From Serratia ficaria (GTDB lineage Bacteria; Pseudomonadota; Gammaproteobacteria; Enterobacterales; Enterobacteriaceae): a DNA stretch of 64,000 nt. Positions 25,296 to 33,973 of the stretch are shown piece after piece. Location of the stretch: assembly GCF_900187015.1 (NCBI RefSeq), contig NZ_LT906479.1, forward strand, positions 2,108,001-2,172,000, read 5' to 3'. The notes below the pieces were generated by a model. It saw nothing but the letters and a program-made list of their open reading frames with translations, was not told the DNA's origin and made no database searches. The position numbers and the translations under genes were made by a program. Positions within the stretch are counted from its first letter, which is position 1; every line of letters starts with the position of its first letter.

Positions 25296-26287
25296 TTCAT
25301 CACTCCTTTTTGCCAACCGAGCAGTCGATCGCGTATGAAAAACAGCAGGCTGATCAGCCCCGAGCACAGAAAGGCCATCACAATCAGCGCGGCGTACATA
25401 TTGGGATAGGCAGCCCAGCCCTGCGCCCACTGCAGATAAAAACCGATGCCGGCTTTGACCCCAACCATTTCCGCGACGATCAGCACGGAGAAAGATGCCC
25501 CTAACCCCATGAACAGGCCGACAAACACGCTGGGCAGGGCGGCGGGGATCGCCACGTGGAAAATCAAAAAGCGCTGACTGGCGCCCAGGGTGCGCGCCAC
25601 GTCGTAATAGGCCTTATCGATGTTGGCGACGCCCGACCAGGTGAGAACGGTAACGGGGAACCAGGTCGCCAGAGCGATCAGAAACACGCTGGCGCCAAAG
25701 CTGCTGGGAAAGATAAACAGGCACAGCGGCAGCAAGGCGGTTGAAGGCACCGGCCCGAGAATGCGAAGTATCGGATGCACCCAGTAGCCAATGCGCTGCG
25801 ACCAGCCGATCGCCACGCCGCTGACAAAGCCGGCCAGGGTACCGATCGCTACCCCCAGCAACAATAACGATAGCGAGTGATACAGGCTGTTCAGCAGGCG
25901 CGGCCAGTCGGTGAGGTAAACCTCAATCAGCGCCTGCGGCGGGGCGAAGAACGGCACCGGCAGCACCCCGGTTTTCGCCGTGAGCAGCTGCCACAGGCTG
26001 AAAAACAGCGGCAGCGCGACCAGCCATTGTCCGGCGCGCTGCAAGCGCTGCCCGCGGCCGTTCCAGCGCCGATAGCTCAGCGCCAGGGCCAGCAACGCCA
26101 CCCCCAGCGCCAGTTGCAGATAAGCCCAGGCCTGGCTGTATGGCCACTGGCGGTTGGCGTCGGGCCAATAGGTGGTGAAAAGCCCGGCCGCCAGCCACGC
26201 CGCGGCGGCAAGCAGGCCGGTGAGCCAGCATCGTTCGCCGGCGTTTTTTTCACCTTTTATGGTGCGATCAAGCAAATACGTTGGCAT
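25289..26287 (-). CDS. ABC transporter permease (SsuC/TauC-like)
   Basis: An inner-membrane permease of 332 residues from ATG 26287 (MPTYLLDRTIKGEKN), overlapping the end of the binding-protein gene by 20 bases. It is longer at the N-terminus than the usual 250-280 residues, with two extra hydrophobic segments before the core. The core holds ATWFPVTVLTWSGVANID and ARTLGASQRFLIFHVAIPAALP, the EAA loop that contacts the ATPase. The family transports sulfonates, taurine or nitrate; neighbours argue for sulfonates. Confidence 0.85.
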   Translation of the reverse strand: MPTYLLDRTIKGEKNAGERCWLTGLLAAAAWLAAGLFTTYWPDANRQWPYSQAWAYLQLALGVALLALALSYRRWNGRGQRLQRAGQWLVALPLFFSLWQLLTAKTGVLPVPFFAPPQALIEVYLTDWPRLLNSLYHSLSLLLLGVAIGTLAGFVSGVAIGWSQRIGYWVHPILRILGPVPSTALLPLCLFIFPSSFGASVFLIALATWFPVTVLTWSGVANIDKAYYDVARTLGASQRFLIFHVAIPAALPSVFVGLFMGLGASFSVLIVAEMVGVKAGIGFYLQWAQGWAAYPNMYAALIVMAFLCSGLISLLFFIRDRLLGWQKGVMKW

Positions 26288-27317
26288 AGATGCTCTCCGC
26301 AAACTGATGGGCATCGGTACCGGGTTTAATCACCTGTACCCGCTGTAAATCGCTGACGTACTGGGTAAGCTCTTGGACGAAGGCTTCCCCAACGGCATGA
26401 TGCCCATGGGCCTGGCCATGGATAATGCCGGCCACTTCTTCGACGTTGGTGTTTAACGCGTGGGCCATAAAGGCTTCGGCAACGCTCTCCGGGTGCTCTG
26501 CCGCATAGCTGTGGGCATCCAGCAGCGCCTGGGTTAACGCCGCCGCTACGGCTTTGTGTTGGCGGGCCAGCGACCCGCTGACGCCAACCACGCAGCAACT
26601 GAGGTTGGCGTATTCCCCGGTCATATTGCTTGCCAGCAGTTGGTATTTGCCGGTCTCCAATAAGCGGTAGCTAAAGGGCTCGCTGCCGCTGATGGCGGCA
26701 ATTTCCTGTTTATCCAACGCGACGCTCAATAAATCGGCGGGATAAACCTTCCATTGCACGTCGGCGATCGGGTCTACGCCGTGGCGTTTGAGCAGAATGG
26801 CAAAAAAGTTCTTGTCCGGGCCGGCCATATCGGTCACGCCGATGGTTTGGCCTTTCAGCTTGTCCAGGCTGGTAAAGGGCGCATTTTTGGCGGTCAGCAG
26901 ATTCAGGCAGCCGCCGTGGGTGCCGGCGGTGAGCTTTACGTCAAAGCCTTGCTCCAGCGCCTTCAGCCAGCGCAGGGCCATACCGATGCCCGCATCGGCT
27001 TTACCGGTGGCGATCGCTTCCAACAGCAGATCGGTCGAGTTGCCGAAGTTGACAAATTCTACGTCCAAATTGTACTTGCTGAAGAAGCGCTGCCGCTCCG
27101 CCACGGTGACGGGGGCAATGCATACCGCGCTCTGGTTGATGGCGAGTTTCAACTTGTAAGGTTCGGGCAGGCGCAGTGCGTGGTCGCTACCCTGATGCCG
27201 GGTTGCCATATCATGGGCGAACAGCTGCGACGAGATGCCGGCCAACGCCGGGGCCGCCAGCAGGCTGCCGGCCAGCCGGAGGAATCTGCGGCGCGAATGA
27301 TGAGCAATGGGGTTCAT
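26268..27317 (-). CDS. Sulfonate/nitrate-type ABC substrate-binding protein with Tat signal
   Basis: A 349-residue periplasmic binding protein. The N-terminus reads SRRRFLRLAGSLLAAPALA, a good twin-arginine (Tat) motif, so it is probably exported folded. The body resembles NMT1/SsuA-type proteins: NQSAVCIAPVTVAERQRFFSKYNL, VNFGNSTDLLLEAIATGKADAGIGMAL, GQTIGVTDMAGPDKNFFAILL. It overlaps the upstream binding-protein gene by ATGA. A Tat substrate beside a Sec-exported relative in one operon is unusual. It probably delivers the substrate to the permease that overlaps its end. Confidence 0.83.
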   Translation of the reverse strand: MNPIAHHSRRRFLRLAGSLLAAPALAGISSQLFAHDMATRHQGSDHALRLPEPYKLKLAINQSAVCIAPVTVAERQRFFSKYNLDVEFVNFGNSTDLLLEAIATGKADAGIGMALRWLKALEQGFDVKLTAGTHGGCLNLLTAKNAPFTSLDKLKGQTIGVTDMAGPDKNFFAILLKRHGVDPIADVQWKVYPADLLSVALDKQEIAAISGSEPFSYRLLETGKYQLLASNMTGEYANLSCCVVGVSGSLARQHKAVAAALTQALLDAHSYAAEHPESVAEAFMAHALNTNVEEVAGIIHGQAHGHHAVGEAFVQELTQYVSDLQRVQVIKPGTDAHQFAESIYANVFA

Positions 27318-28288
27318 GGTCGACCTTCCTGTTGTGTCTGCGCCAACGGCGGCACGCTAAAGCCATTATCAAAGGTATGGGTAACGTCGAGTGGTTGCCG
27401 GATCAGACCGTTGGCCTGATAAAAATCGGCCGTGGCCTGCTGTTGGCGTACGGTCGTCTCATCGATTTGCTGCCAGCGCAGTTGGCGGCTGGCGAACTGT
27501 TCGCGCGCGATATCGGGCGGGAATTTAATGATTTTCCCCAGGGTGTTCCCGTAGCTGTCGAGATTGGCATAGGCCCAGCGCTCCGCCGTTGCCAGGCGGT
27601 TCAGGTAATCCTGCAGCGCCTGGCGTTTCGCGCTATCGGCGAGCGTTGCATCAGTGGCCGCCAGGAAGGTATTTCCCGGCAGCAGGCCGGTGCCGCTGAC
27701 CAGCACATGGCCTTGCCCGGTTTTAACCAGTTGGGTGGTATAAGGTTCCCAGGCGGCCCAGGCGTCGACCGAGCCGCTAAGCAGCGCGACCTTGGCGTCC
27801 ACTGGCCCCAAAAAGACCCACTGTACGTCCGCCGCGCTCAGGCCGGCTTGCTGCAGCGCCTTCAACGCCACAAAGTGGCCGATAGAACCTTTGCCGGTGG
27901 CGATGCGTTTACCTTGCAGATCCTGGCCGCTTTTCAGCGGCGAGTGTTCGCCCACCAGCACCGCGGTGCCTGCCGGGTTGCTTTTGTCCACCGCGACCGC
28001 TTTAACCGGCGCGCCCTGCGCAAGGGCAAACAATAATGGGGCATCGCCGATAATGCCGACATCAACCGCGCCGGCGTTCAATGCTTCGGCAAGCGGTGCG
28101 GCGGCGGGGAACTCGGCCCATTTGATGTCGTAAGGCAGGTTGGCGAGTTCGTTGGCCGCTTCCATTTGTGAACGCATACCGCCTTTTTGATCGGCGATAT
28201 GCAGGGTGATGCGTGCGTCGGCGAACGACGGCTGGCCTGCCAGGCCGAACAGCAATAGGGCGCCCAGGGTGTGTTTAATATGCAACAT
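27314..28288 (-). CDS. Aliphatic sulfonate-type substrate-binding protein (SsuA-like)
   Basis: A 324-residue exported protein with a Sec signal peptide (LGALLLFGLAGQPSFADA). Family features: IADQKGGMRSQMEAANELA, AEFPAAAPLAEALNAGAVDVGIIGDAPLLFAL, KGSIGHFVALKALQQAGL and WEPYTTQLVKTGQGHVL. This pattern matches SsuA-type proteins for alkanesulfonates. It is the second binding protein in this operon, with a third at 33974. Confidence 0.85.
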   Translation of the reverse strand: MLHIKHTLGALLLFGLAGQPSFADARITLHIADQKGGMRSQMEAANELANLPYDIKWAEFPAAAPLAEALNAGAVDVGIIGDAPLLFALAQGAPVKAVAVDKSNPAGTAVLVGEHSPLKSGQDLQGKRIATGKGSIGHFVALKALQQAGLSAADVQWVFLGPVDAKVALLSGSVDAWAAWEPYTTQLVKTGQGHVLVSGTGLLPGNTFLAATDATLADSAKRQALQDYLNRLATAERWAYANLDSYGNTLGKIIKFPPDIAREQFASRQLRWQQIDETTVRQQQATADFYQANGLIRQPLDVTHTFDNGFSVPPLAQTQQEGRP

Positions 28289-28301
28289 GTTGATTATCGT
28301 C

Positions 28302-29468
28302 CTATGGTTTTAACGCAGCCTTGCCGGCGTTGATCCATGCGCTGTCGTTTTGTGGGGTATGTATCCGGCCGCAGAGTACGTTACGGTAGTGGCGCTCCAG
28401 CGGGTTGTGGCGGCTCAGGCCGTGGTTGCCGCTCTGGGTTAGCGCCTTTTCCACTGCCGCTATCGCGTTTTCGGTGATGGTCACTTTTGCCAGGTTGGCT
28501 TGTTCAGTGCTGAATGCCCGCGCCGCCGCCTGGCGCAGCAGACTTTGATTGACCAGCAGCAAGCCATCGATTTGCCCAAGGTTTTCCTGCACGCGGGCCA
28601 GGCTGGCTAACGGGGCGCCCAGACTGGCCGGCACCCGTTGCTGCAGCCAGGCGATCAGCCAGCGGCGCGCCGCCCGCGCGACGCCGTCATAGATGGCCGG
28701 CAGCAGGGCGGCATGCGCATTGGCGGCGGCCTGGATCTGCGCCGTATCCGGCGCCGGCGGCCGATCGGCCGGATAAATCTCCACCGCATGGGGCAGCGGT
28801 ACCAGCACATCGCGCAGTATCACCTCATGGCTGCCGGTGGCGCGCATGCCCAGATGATCCCAACTGCGTTTAATGGTGATGCCCGGGCTATCGCGCGGAA
28901 CCAGCCAGGTGCCCACCTGCGGGTCGGCATCATCGCTGCGAGCCCAGATTGCCAGCCAGCTCAGCCCTTCGATTCCGGTGGTATAGAGCTTATGGCCGTT
29001 GAGCCGCCAGCCGGCGGACGTGCGAGCCGCCACGGTGTGGGGCAAGCCGCCGCGCGCAGGGGAACCCAGTTCCGGCTCTACCCGCAGGCTGTTGATTAAG
29101 GCCCCGTTCTGCACCGCGCCGTGGCTGACTGCGCCGCGCAGCGATTCTGGCCAACTGGGGTTGGAAGCCAGGCGCAGGTGGTGCAGGTACTGCATGCAGA
29201 CGATCAGCGCCGTTGAGGGTTCGCCCTGCGCGATGGCGCCGACAACCTGCTGCAAAGTGAACAGGTTGGCTTCGGCGCCGCCATAACGCTGCTCGCAGGC
29301 CAGACCCAGCAGCCCATATTCATGCAGCAAGGCCAGATTGGCGTGCGGGAATGCGCCGCTGCGATCCAGCGCCGCAGCCTGCTGCGCCAGTTGCTCGGTG
29401 ATCTGCTCAAGCGGCGGCTGCATGTGCCGTCGCCGCGCAAGCTGGCGGGTAGACTGGACAGAATTCAT
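28302..29468 (-). CDS. Acyl-CoA dehydrogenase-like flavoprotein (SfnB-like, sulfur acquisition)
   Basis: A flavoprotein of the acyl-CoA dehydrogenase fold, 388 residues from ATG 29468 (MNSVQSTRQLARRR); an ATG at 29492 would overlap the stop of the upstream gene. It has an N-terminal helical domain, a middle domain (NGHKLYTTGIEGLSWLAIWAR) and WDHLGMRATGSHEVILRDVLVPL. This group includes SfnB and DszC-like enzymes used for organosulfur compounds. Its place between an SsuD-like monooxygenase and sulfonate-binding proteins supports a sulfur role. The flavin reductase is not encoded here. Confidence 0.78.
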   Translation of the reverse strand: MNSVQSTRQLARRRHMQPPLEQITEQLAQQAAALDRSGAFPHANLALLHEYGLLGLACEQRYGGAEANLFTLQQVVGAIAQGEPSTALIVCMQYLHHLRLASNPSWPESLRGAVSHGAVQNGALINSLRVEPELGSPARGGLPHTVAARTSAGWRLNGHKLYTTGIEGLSWLAIWARSDDADPQVGTWLVPRDSPGITIKRSWDHLGMRATGSHEVILRDVLVPLPHAVEIYPADRPPAPDTAQIQAAANAHAALLPAIYDGVARAARRWLIAWLQQRVPASLGAPLASLARVQENLGQIDGLLLVNQSLLRQAAARAFSTEQANLAKVTITENAIAAVEKALTQSGNHGLSRHNPLERHYRNVLCGRIHTPQNDSAWINAGKAALKP

Positions 29469-29491
29469 ACCGGCGTCTCTTCCGTTACCCA

Positions 29492-30574
29492 TCAGGCGCT
29501 TTGCTTGGCGCCGCGCTGGGCGATTTTGGCGCGGGCGATCGGCAACAGTTCTTTACCGTATTCCTGAGCGTCGTTGAGGGGATCAAAGCCGCGGATCAGG
29601 AAGTTGCGCACGCCCAGATCGTAATAATCAAGCAGGGCATCGGCCACTTGCTCCGGCGTACCCACCAGCGCAGTGGAGTTGTGCCCGCCGCCGACCAACC
29701 TGGCGATGCCGGTCCACAGACGTTTATCCACCACATCGCCTTGCGCCACGGTTTGCAGCAGACGCTGAGCGCCCACGCTGTTGGGCTTGTTCTTATGGCC
29801 CGCGCCGGTTTGCGCGGCATGTTCAGTGGCGACATGCAGGATCTCTTTGGCTTTTTCCCAAGCCTGCGTTTCGGTGGCGGCGATAATCGGTCGGAATGAC
29901 ACGCTAAAGTCGATTTGGCGCTGGTGTTTGGCCGCTTCGGCCCGCACGCGCTGGATGGTTTCCCGGGTTTGCGCCAGCGATTCGCCCCACAGGGCAAACA
30001 CATTGGCATGCTTGCCGGCCACGGCGATCGCCGCGTCGGATGAGCCGCCGAAGAAAATCGGGATATGGGGCTGTTGCAGCGGTTTTATTGCCGAAAAAGC
30101 CTGTTCGACCCGATAGAAGTCATTATGGGCGTCGAACGGCCGTTCCTGGGTCCAGACCTGGCGCACGATCTCCAAAAATGCCTCGGTGCGGGCATAGCGC
30201 CGATCGTGGTCGAGATAGTCGCCGTCGCGGCGCTGTTCTGCGTCGTTCCCGCCGCTAATGATATGCACCGCCAGGCGTCCGCCCAACAGGTGTTCCAGGG
30301 TGGCGAATTTACGCGCCGCCAAGGTCGGCGAGACGAAGCCCGGCCGGTGCGCCAGCAAGAAGTTGATTTTTTGCGTGGATAGCCCGGCCAGCGCCGTGAC
30401 TAAAAAGCCGTCGGGCTGATCGGACCAATGCCCGACCAGCAGGCGATCAAAACCGGCGGCCTCGTGGGTTTGCGCAAAACGCACAATGTAATCGCGGTCA
30501 AATATTGGGCCAGCCGGAGGGATGATTTCCGAAGACAGACGGTGACCGATCATGCCTAAAAATTGGACGCTCAT
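29492..30574 (-). CDS. FMNH2-dependent alkanesulfonate monooxygenase-like protein (SsuD/LLM family)
   Basis: A 360-residue luciferase-like monooxygenase, first gene of the minus-strand sulfonate operon. FDRLLVGHWSDQPDGFLV, LLAHRPGFVSPTLAARKFATLEHLLGGRLAVHIISGG and PIFFGGSSDAAIAVAGKHANVFALWGE are characteristic of the SsuD group, which releases sulfite from alkanesulfonates. Length is slightly below the usual 380. SsuE is absent from the neighbourhood. It could instead be SfnG-like. Confidence 0.78.
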   Translation of the reverse strand: MSVQFLGMIGHRLSSEIIPPAGPIFDRDYIVRFAQTHEAAGFDRLLVGHWSDQPDGFLVTALAGLSTQKINFLLAHRPGFVSPTLAARKFATLEHLLGGRLAVHIISGGNDAEQRRDGDYLDHDRRYARTEAFLEIVRQVWTQERPFDAHNDFYRVEQAFSAIKPLQQPHIPIFFGGSSDAAIAVAGKHANVFALWGESLAQTRETIQRVRAEAAKHQRQIDFSVSFRPIIAATETQAWEKAKEILHVATEHAAQTGAGHKNKPNSVGAQRLLQTVAQGDVVDKRLWTGIARLVGGGHNSTALVGTPEQVADALLDYYDLGVRNFLIRGFDPLNDAQEYGKELLPIARAKIAQRGAKQSA

Positions 30575-30717
30575 TAGAACTCCTTGTCAGGGATCGTGAT
30601 AGGGTCTGGCTGCCGGCCATAATGTCTGGCAATAAGCAGCATGGTGTTTATACCCTATACGCGATGTTCTAATGATTTAAATGCATTTTTATCATATCTT
30701 AATATGCATAAAGTTAA

Positions 30718-31635
30718 TTATAAGGTTAACTCCTTATCATTCATGGAATTAAATGCTAAGCTCCGAACGATCTTTTCGGCAAAAAAGGTGGTGGGCCTTT
30801 GCAGGTTGCCCAGCCCCGGGCTGCTGACCTGCCACAGTTGAACTTTTGGCCGGAAATCGCTCAGCTCAACAATCGCGATGTCGCCTCGATGCGGGCTGTG
30901 CGCCAGCGCTGCCTTCGGCACCAACCCGAGCCCGAGCCCCTGGGCCACCAGGCCGATTTGCAACTGGGTGCCGGTGGTCTCCACATTGATTTTCAGCCCT
31001 AACCCTTGCGCCTGCAGATCGCGGTCTAACCCGGCGCGCAGGCCGCAGCCATCAGGGTTTAACACCCAGCCATAATGGGCGCAACCGCTGAGCCGGGCGG
31101 CGGGGATGCGAAGACTTTTGCCGGCGATCACGACAACCTCTAACGGGCATAGTGCCTTCGTCACCAGGTGGTCATCGAAGATTTGCTGCGCCGGCCCCAT
31201 GGCGAGCAGGCTGTCCAGCTCAACGTTTTCCAGGCGTTTTATCAGCTGCCCGCCCCAACCGCAGGTCACCTGCGGGCGCAACTGCGGGTAATGCTCGCCC
31301 AGGGCAATGAGCGCCGGGAGCAGGGCTATCTCACTCAGGCTTTGCGGGATCCCCAGGCGCAGCGGGCCGCTGGGTTCCGCATCCTGATTAAGCAAACTTT
31401 CCAGCCGCTTGGTTTCGCGCTTGATCGTCAGGCACTGTTCATAGACGCGGTGACCGATGGCCGTCAGCTTCAGTGGTTTGGTTTGGCGATCCAGCAACGT
31501 GGCGCCCAGGCTCTGTTCAAAGCTTTGCAGGCGGCGGGTCATGGCGGATTGGCTAATGCCAAGGTATTCCGCGGCCTGGTTAAGCGAAGCGAATTGCACC
31601 ACCGCCAGCAGTGCGTCAATATCATCTGTACGCAT
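30718..31635 (-). CDS. LysR-family regulator of the organosulfur island
   Basis: A 305-residue LysR regulator starting at 31635 (MRTDDIDALLAVVQFASLNQAAEYLGIS); in-frame codons upstream precede the helix-turn-helix by an implausible basic stretch. The helix-turn-helix is SLNQAAEYLGISQSAMTRRLQSFE, with an effector domain beginning GPLRLGIPQSLSE. It lies between the minus-strand sulfonate operon and the plus-strand dioxygenase/rhodanese operon, 110 bases from the latter. It probably controls one or both, by position. Confidence 0.82.
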   Translation of the reverse strand: MRTDDIDALLAVVQFASLNQAAEYLGISQSAMTRRLQSFEQSLGATLLDRQTKPLKLTAIGHRVYEQCLTIKRETKRLESLLNQDAEPSGPLRLGIPQSLSEIALLPALIALGEHYPQLRPQVTCGWGGQLIKRLENVELDSLLAMGPAQQIFDDHLVTKALCPLEVVVIAGKSLRIPAARLSGCAHYGWVLNPDGCGLRAGLDRDLQAQGLGLKINVETTGTQLQIGLVAQGLGLGLVPKAALAHSPHRGDIAIVELSDFRPKVQLWQVSSPGLGNLQRPTTFFAEKIVRSLAFNSMNDKELTL

Positions 31636-31745
31636 GGAAATTCTCTTTATGTGTATTTTGCATTTTAGTTTATTACAAAAATGCATTTAAATAATAAAAA
31701 GTTCTTTGTTAGCGTGATAAGCAGTCCTTCAGACAGGAATGCCTC

Positions 31746-32345
31746 ATGACAACGCCCTTACGCTTAGACCGTTTACGCCAGTTCATCGCGCGGCTGGCCC
31801 AATTGCACCAACAGCCGCTGGGCGACGCGGCGCGGCTCGATAACGCGGCGCAATGGCTTGCCGAATTGGTCGGCAAGGATGACTGGCTGGCAGAAGAGTA
31901 CTCCCGCCCACACCCTGAACATTACCAGCAGTACCTGCTGCACGTTGATTCCGCCCAGCGTTTTTCCATCGTCAGCTTCGTTTGGGGGCCGGGGCAGGTC
32001 ACGCCGATCCATGATCACCGGGTGTGGGGGCTGATTGGCATGCTGCGCGGGGCTGAAATCAACCAGCGTTACCTGCTTGACGGCCAGGGCGTGCCCCAGC
32101 CTGAAGGCGGCGCCGAGCGGTTAACCGCCGGGCAGGTGGCGAAACTGTCCGAACAGGACGGCGACATTCACCAGGTCCGCAATGCGTTTAACGATCGCGT
32201 GTCAATCAGCATTCATGTGTATGGCGGCAATATCGGCGCCGTTAAGCGCGCCGTGTATGGCGAAAGTGGCGCGGTGAAGCCCTTTATCTCCGGTTATTCC
32301 AATACTCAACTGCCTAATATTTGGGACCTTTCTAAGGAAGTGTAA
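31746..32345 (+). CDS. Cysteine dioxygenase-type (thiol dioxygenase) cupin
   Basis: A 199-residue cupin. The first cupin motif GPGQVTPIHDHRVWGLIG supplies two iron ligands, His89 and His91, and the third is probably the His of DIHQVRNAF. Bacterial cysteine dioxygenases and 3-mercaptopropionate dioxygenases both have this layout; they oxidise a thiol to a sulfinate. The product end (SIHVYGGNIGAVKRAVY) matches the family. It is followed two bases later by a rhodanese protein and then a sulfonate-binding protein, so it belongs to sulfur turnover. Confidence 0.82.
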   Translation: MTTPLRLDRLRQFIARLAQLHQQPLGDAARLDNAAQWLAELVGKDDWLAEEYSRPHPEHYQQYLLHVDSAQRFSIVSFVWGPGQVTPIHDHRVWGLIGMLRGAEINQRYLLDGQGVPQPEGGAERLTAGQVAKLSEQDGDIHQVRNAFNDRVSISIHVYGGNIGAVKRAVYGESGAVKPFISGYSNTQLPNIWDLSKEV

Positions 32346-32347
32346 TT

Positions 32348-33928
32348 ATGCCTGCCTTTGTTTACCGTAATTTTTCCACCCTGCGCGCCGCGTTGTTGGC
32401 CCGCCGGGAATTGGCGCTGATCGATGTGCGTGAAGAAGCCGAATTTGCTGAAAGCCACCCGCTGTTCGCCGTGAACATCCCGCTGAGCAAGCTGGAGCTG
32501 GAAGTCTACCGGCGCATTCCGCGCCGCAGTACCCCGATTACCGTCTATGACAACGGCGATGGGCGGGCTGAACGGGCGGCCAGGCGGCTACGGCAGTTCG
32601 GTTATGGGGATGTCGCCCTGCTGACTGGCGGCCTGGCGGGGTGGCAAGCCGCTGGTGGCGAGCTTTTCCAGGACGTAAATACGCCGAGCAAGGCCTTCGG
32701 CGAATGGGTGGAAAGCCGCAGGCATACGCCATCGCTGACTGCGCAGCAGGTTAAGGCCCTGATCGATCGGCATGCCGATGTGGTGATCGTCGATGCGCGC
32801 CGTTTTGATGAATACCAAACCATGAGTATCCCCACCAGCACCAGCGTGCCGGGGGCGGAGCTGGTGCTGCGGATCAATGCGCTGGCGCCGGATCCTGATA
32901 CGCAGGTGATAGTTAACTGCGCCGGCCGTACACGCAGCATTATCGGCGCCCAGTCGTTGATCAACGCCGGCATCAGCAACCCGGTGGCGGCGCTGCGCAA
33001 CGGGACAATCGGCTGGGGGCTGGCGGGGTTTGCGCTGGAAAGTCAGCGGCAGCGGCGTTACACCGAGAAGGTGGACAACCTGGCGCTGGCGCAGCAGCGG
33101 GCGCGGCGAGTGGCGGACGCGGCCGGCGTACGGCGCATTGACCGCGAGACGCTTGGGCTGTGGCAGCAGGATGCGGCGCGCACCACCTATCTGTTTGACG
33201 TGCGCAGCCCCGAGGAGTACCGCGCCGGGCATTTGTCGGGCAGTTACGGTGCGCCCGGCGGGCAGCTGGTGCAGGAAACGGATCACTATGCCAGCGTGCG
33301 CGGCGCCCGCGTGGTGCTGGTGGATGACGACGGCGTGCGTGCCAATATGAGCGCTTCCTGGCTGGCGCAAATGGGCTGGGATGCGGCGGTACTCGATGGG
33401 CTGGAGGGCGCCGACTTTAGCGAGCGGGGCGATCCGGCGGCGCAGCTGCCGCCGCCGCCGCCGGCGGATGAGATAGCCCCGGCGCGGTTGGCCGCACTGT
33501 TGGGCCAGGAAGGCACGGTGCTGCTGGATTTCACCACCAGCGCCAACTATGTGGCGCGCCATATTCCCGGCGCGCATTGGGTCCTTCGTTCACAGTTGCC
33601 GTTGGCGCTGGAAAACCTGCCGCCGGCGAAACGCTATGTGCTGACCTGCGGCAGCAGCCAGCTGGCGCGCTACGCGGTACCGGAAGTGGTGGCGCTGAGC
33701 GGCAAGCCGGTGCAGCTGCTTGCCGGCGGCACCCAGGCGTGGATAGCCGAAAATCGGCCGTTGGAAAAGGGCGAAGGGCGGTTAGCCGCGCCGCGCATTG
33801 ACCGTTATCGCCGCCCGTACGAAGGCACGGACAATCCGCGTGAAGCGATGCAAGCGTATCTGGACTGGGAGTTCGGGCTGGTGGAACAGCTTGAGCGCGA
33901 TGCAACCCATGGCTTTACCGTGCTTTGA
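32348..33928 (+). CDS. Four-domain rhodanese protein (sulfurtransferase)
   Basis: A 526-residue cytoplasmic protein with four rhodanese modules. Module 1 (about 10-110) and module 3 (about 275-360) have Asp in the active loop (VYDNGDGRAE, VLVDDDGVRA) and are probably inactive. Module 2 (about 130-230) has Cys191 in NCAGRTRS. Module 4 (about 380-480) has Cys434 in LTCGSSQLARY. Such proteins move sulfane sulfur to an acceptor. It starts two bases after the thiol dioxygenase stop and is probably translated with it. Confidence 0.85.
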   Translation: MPAFVYRNFSTLRAALLARRELALIDVREEAEFAESHPLFAVNIPLSKLELEVYRRIPRRSTPITVYDNGDGRAERAARRLRQFGYGDVALLTGGLAGWQAAGGELFQDVNTPSKAFGEWVESRRHTPSLTAQQVKALIDRHADVVIVDARRFDEYQTMSIPTSTSVPGAELVLRINALAPDPDTQVIVNCAGRTRSIIGAQSLINAGISNPVAALRNGTIGWGLAGFALESQRQRRYTEKVDNLALAQQRARRVADAAGVRRIDRETLGLWQQDAARTTYLFDVRSPEEYRAGHLSGSYGAPGGQLVQETDHYASVRGARVVLVDDDGVRANMSASWLAQMGWDAAVLDGLEGADFSERGDPAAQLPPPPPADEIAPARLAALLGQEGTVLLDFTTSANYVARHIPGAHWVLRSQLPLALENLPPAKRYVLTCGSSQLARYAVPEVVALSGKPVQLLAGGTQAWIAENRPLEKGEGRLAAPRIDRYRRPYEGTDNPREAMQAYLDWEFGLVEQLERDATHGFTVL

Positions 33929-33973
33929 ATCATCCGACAATACGCATGACCATCACCGGCAAAGAGGGAAAGT

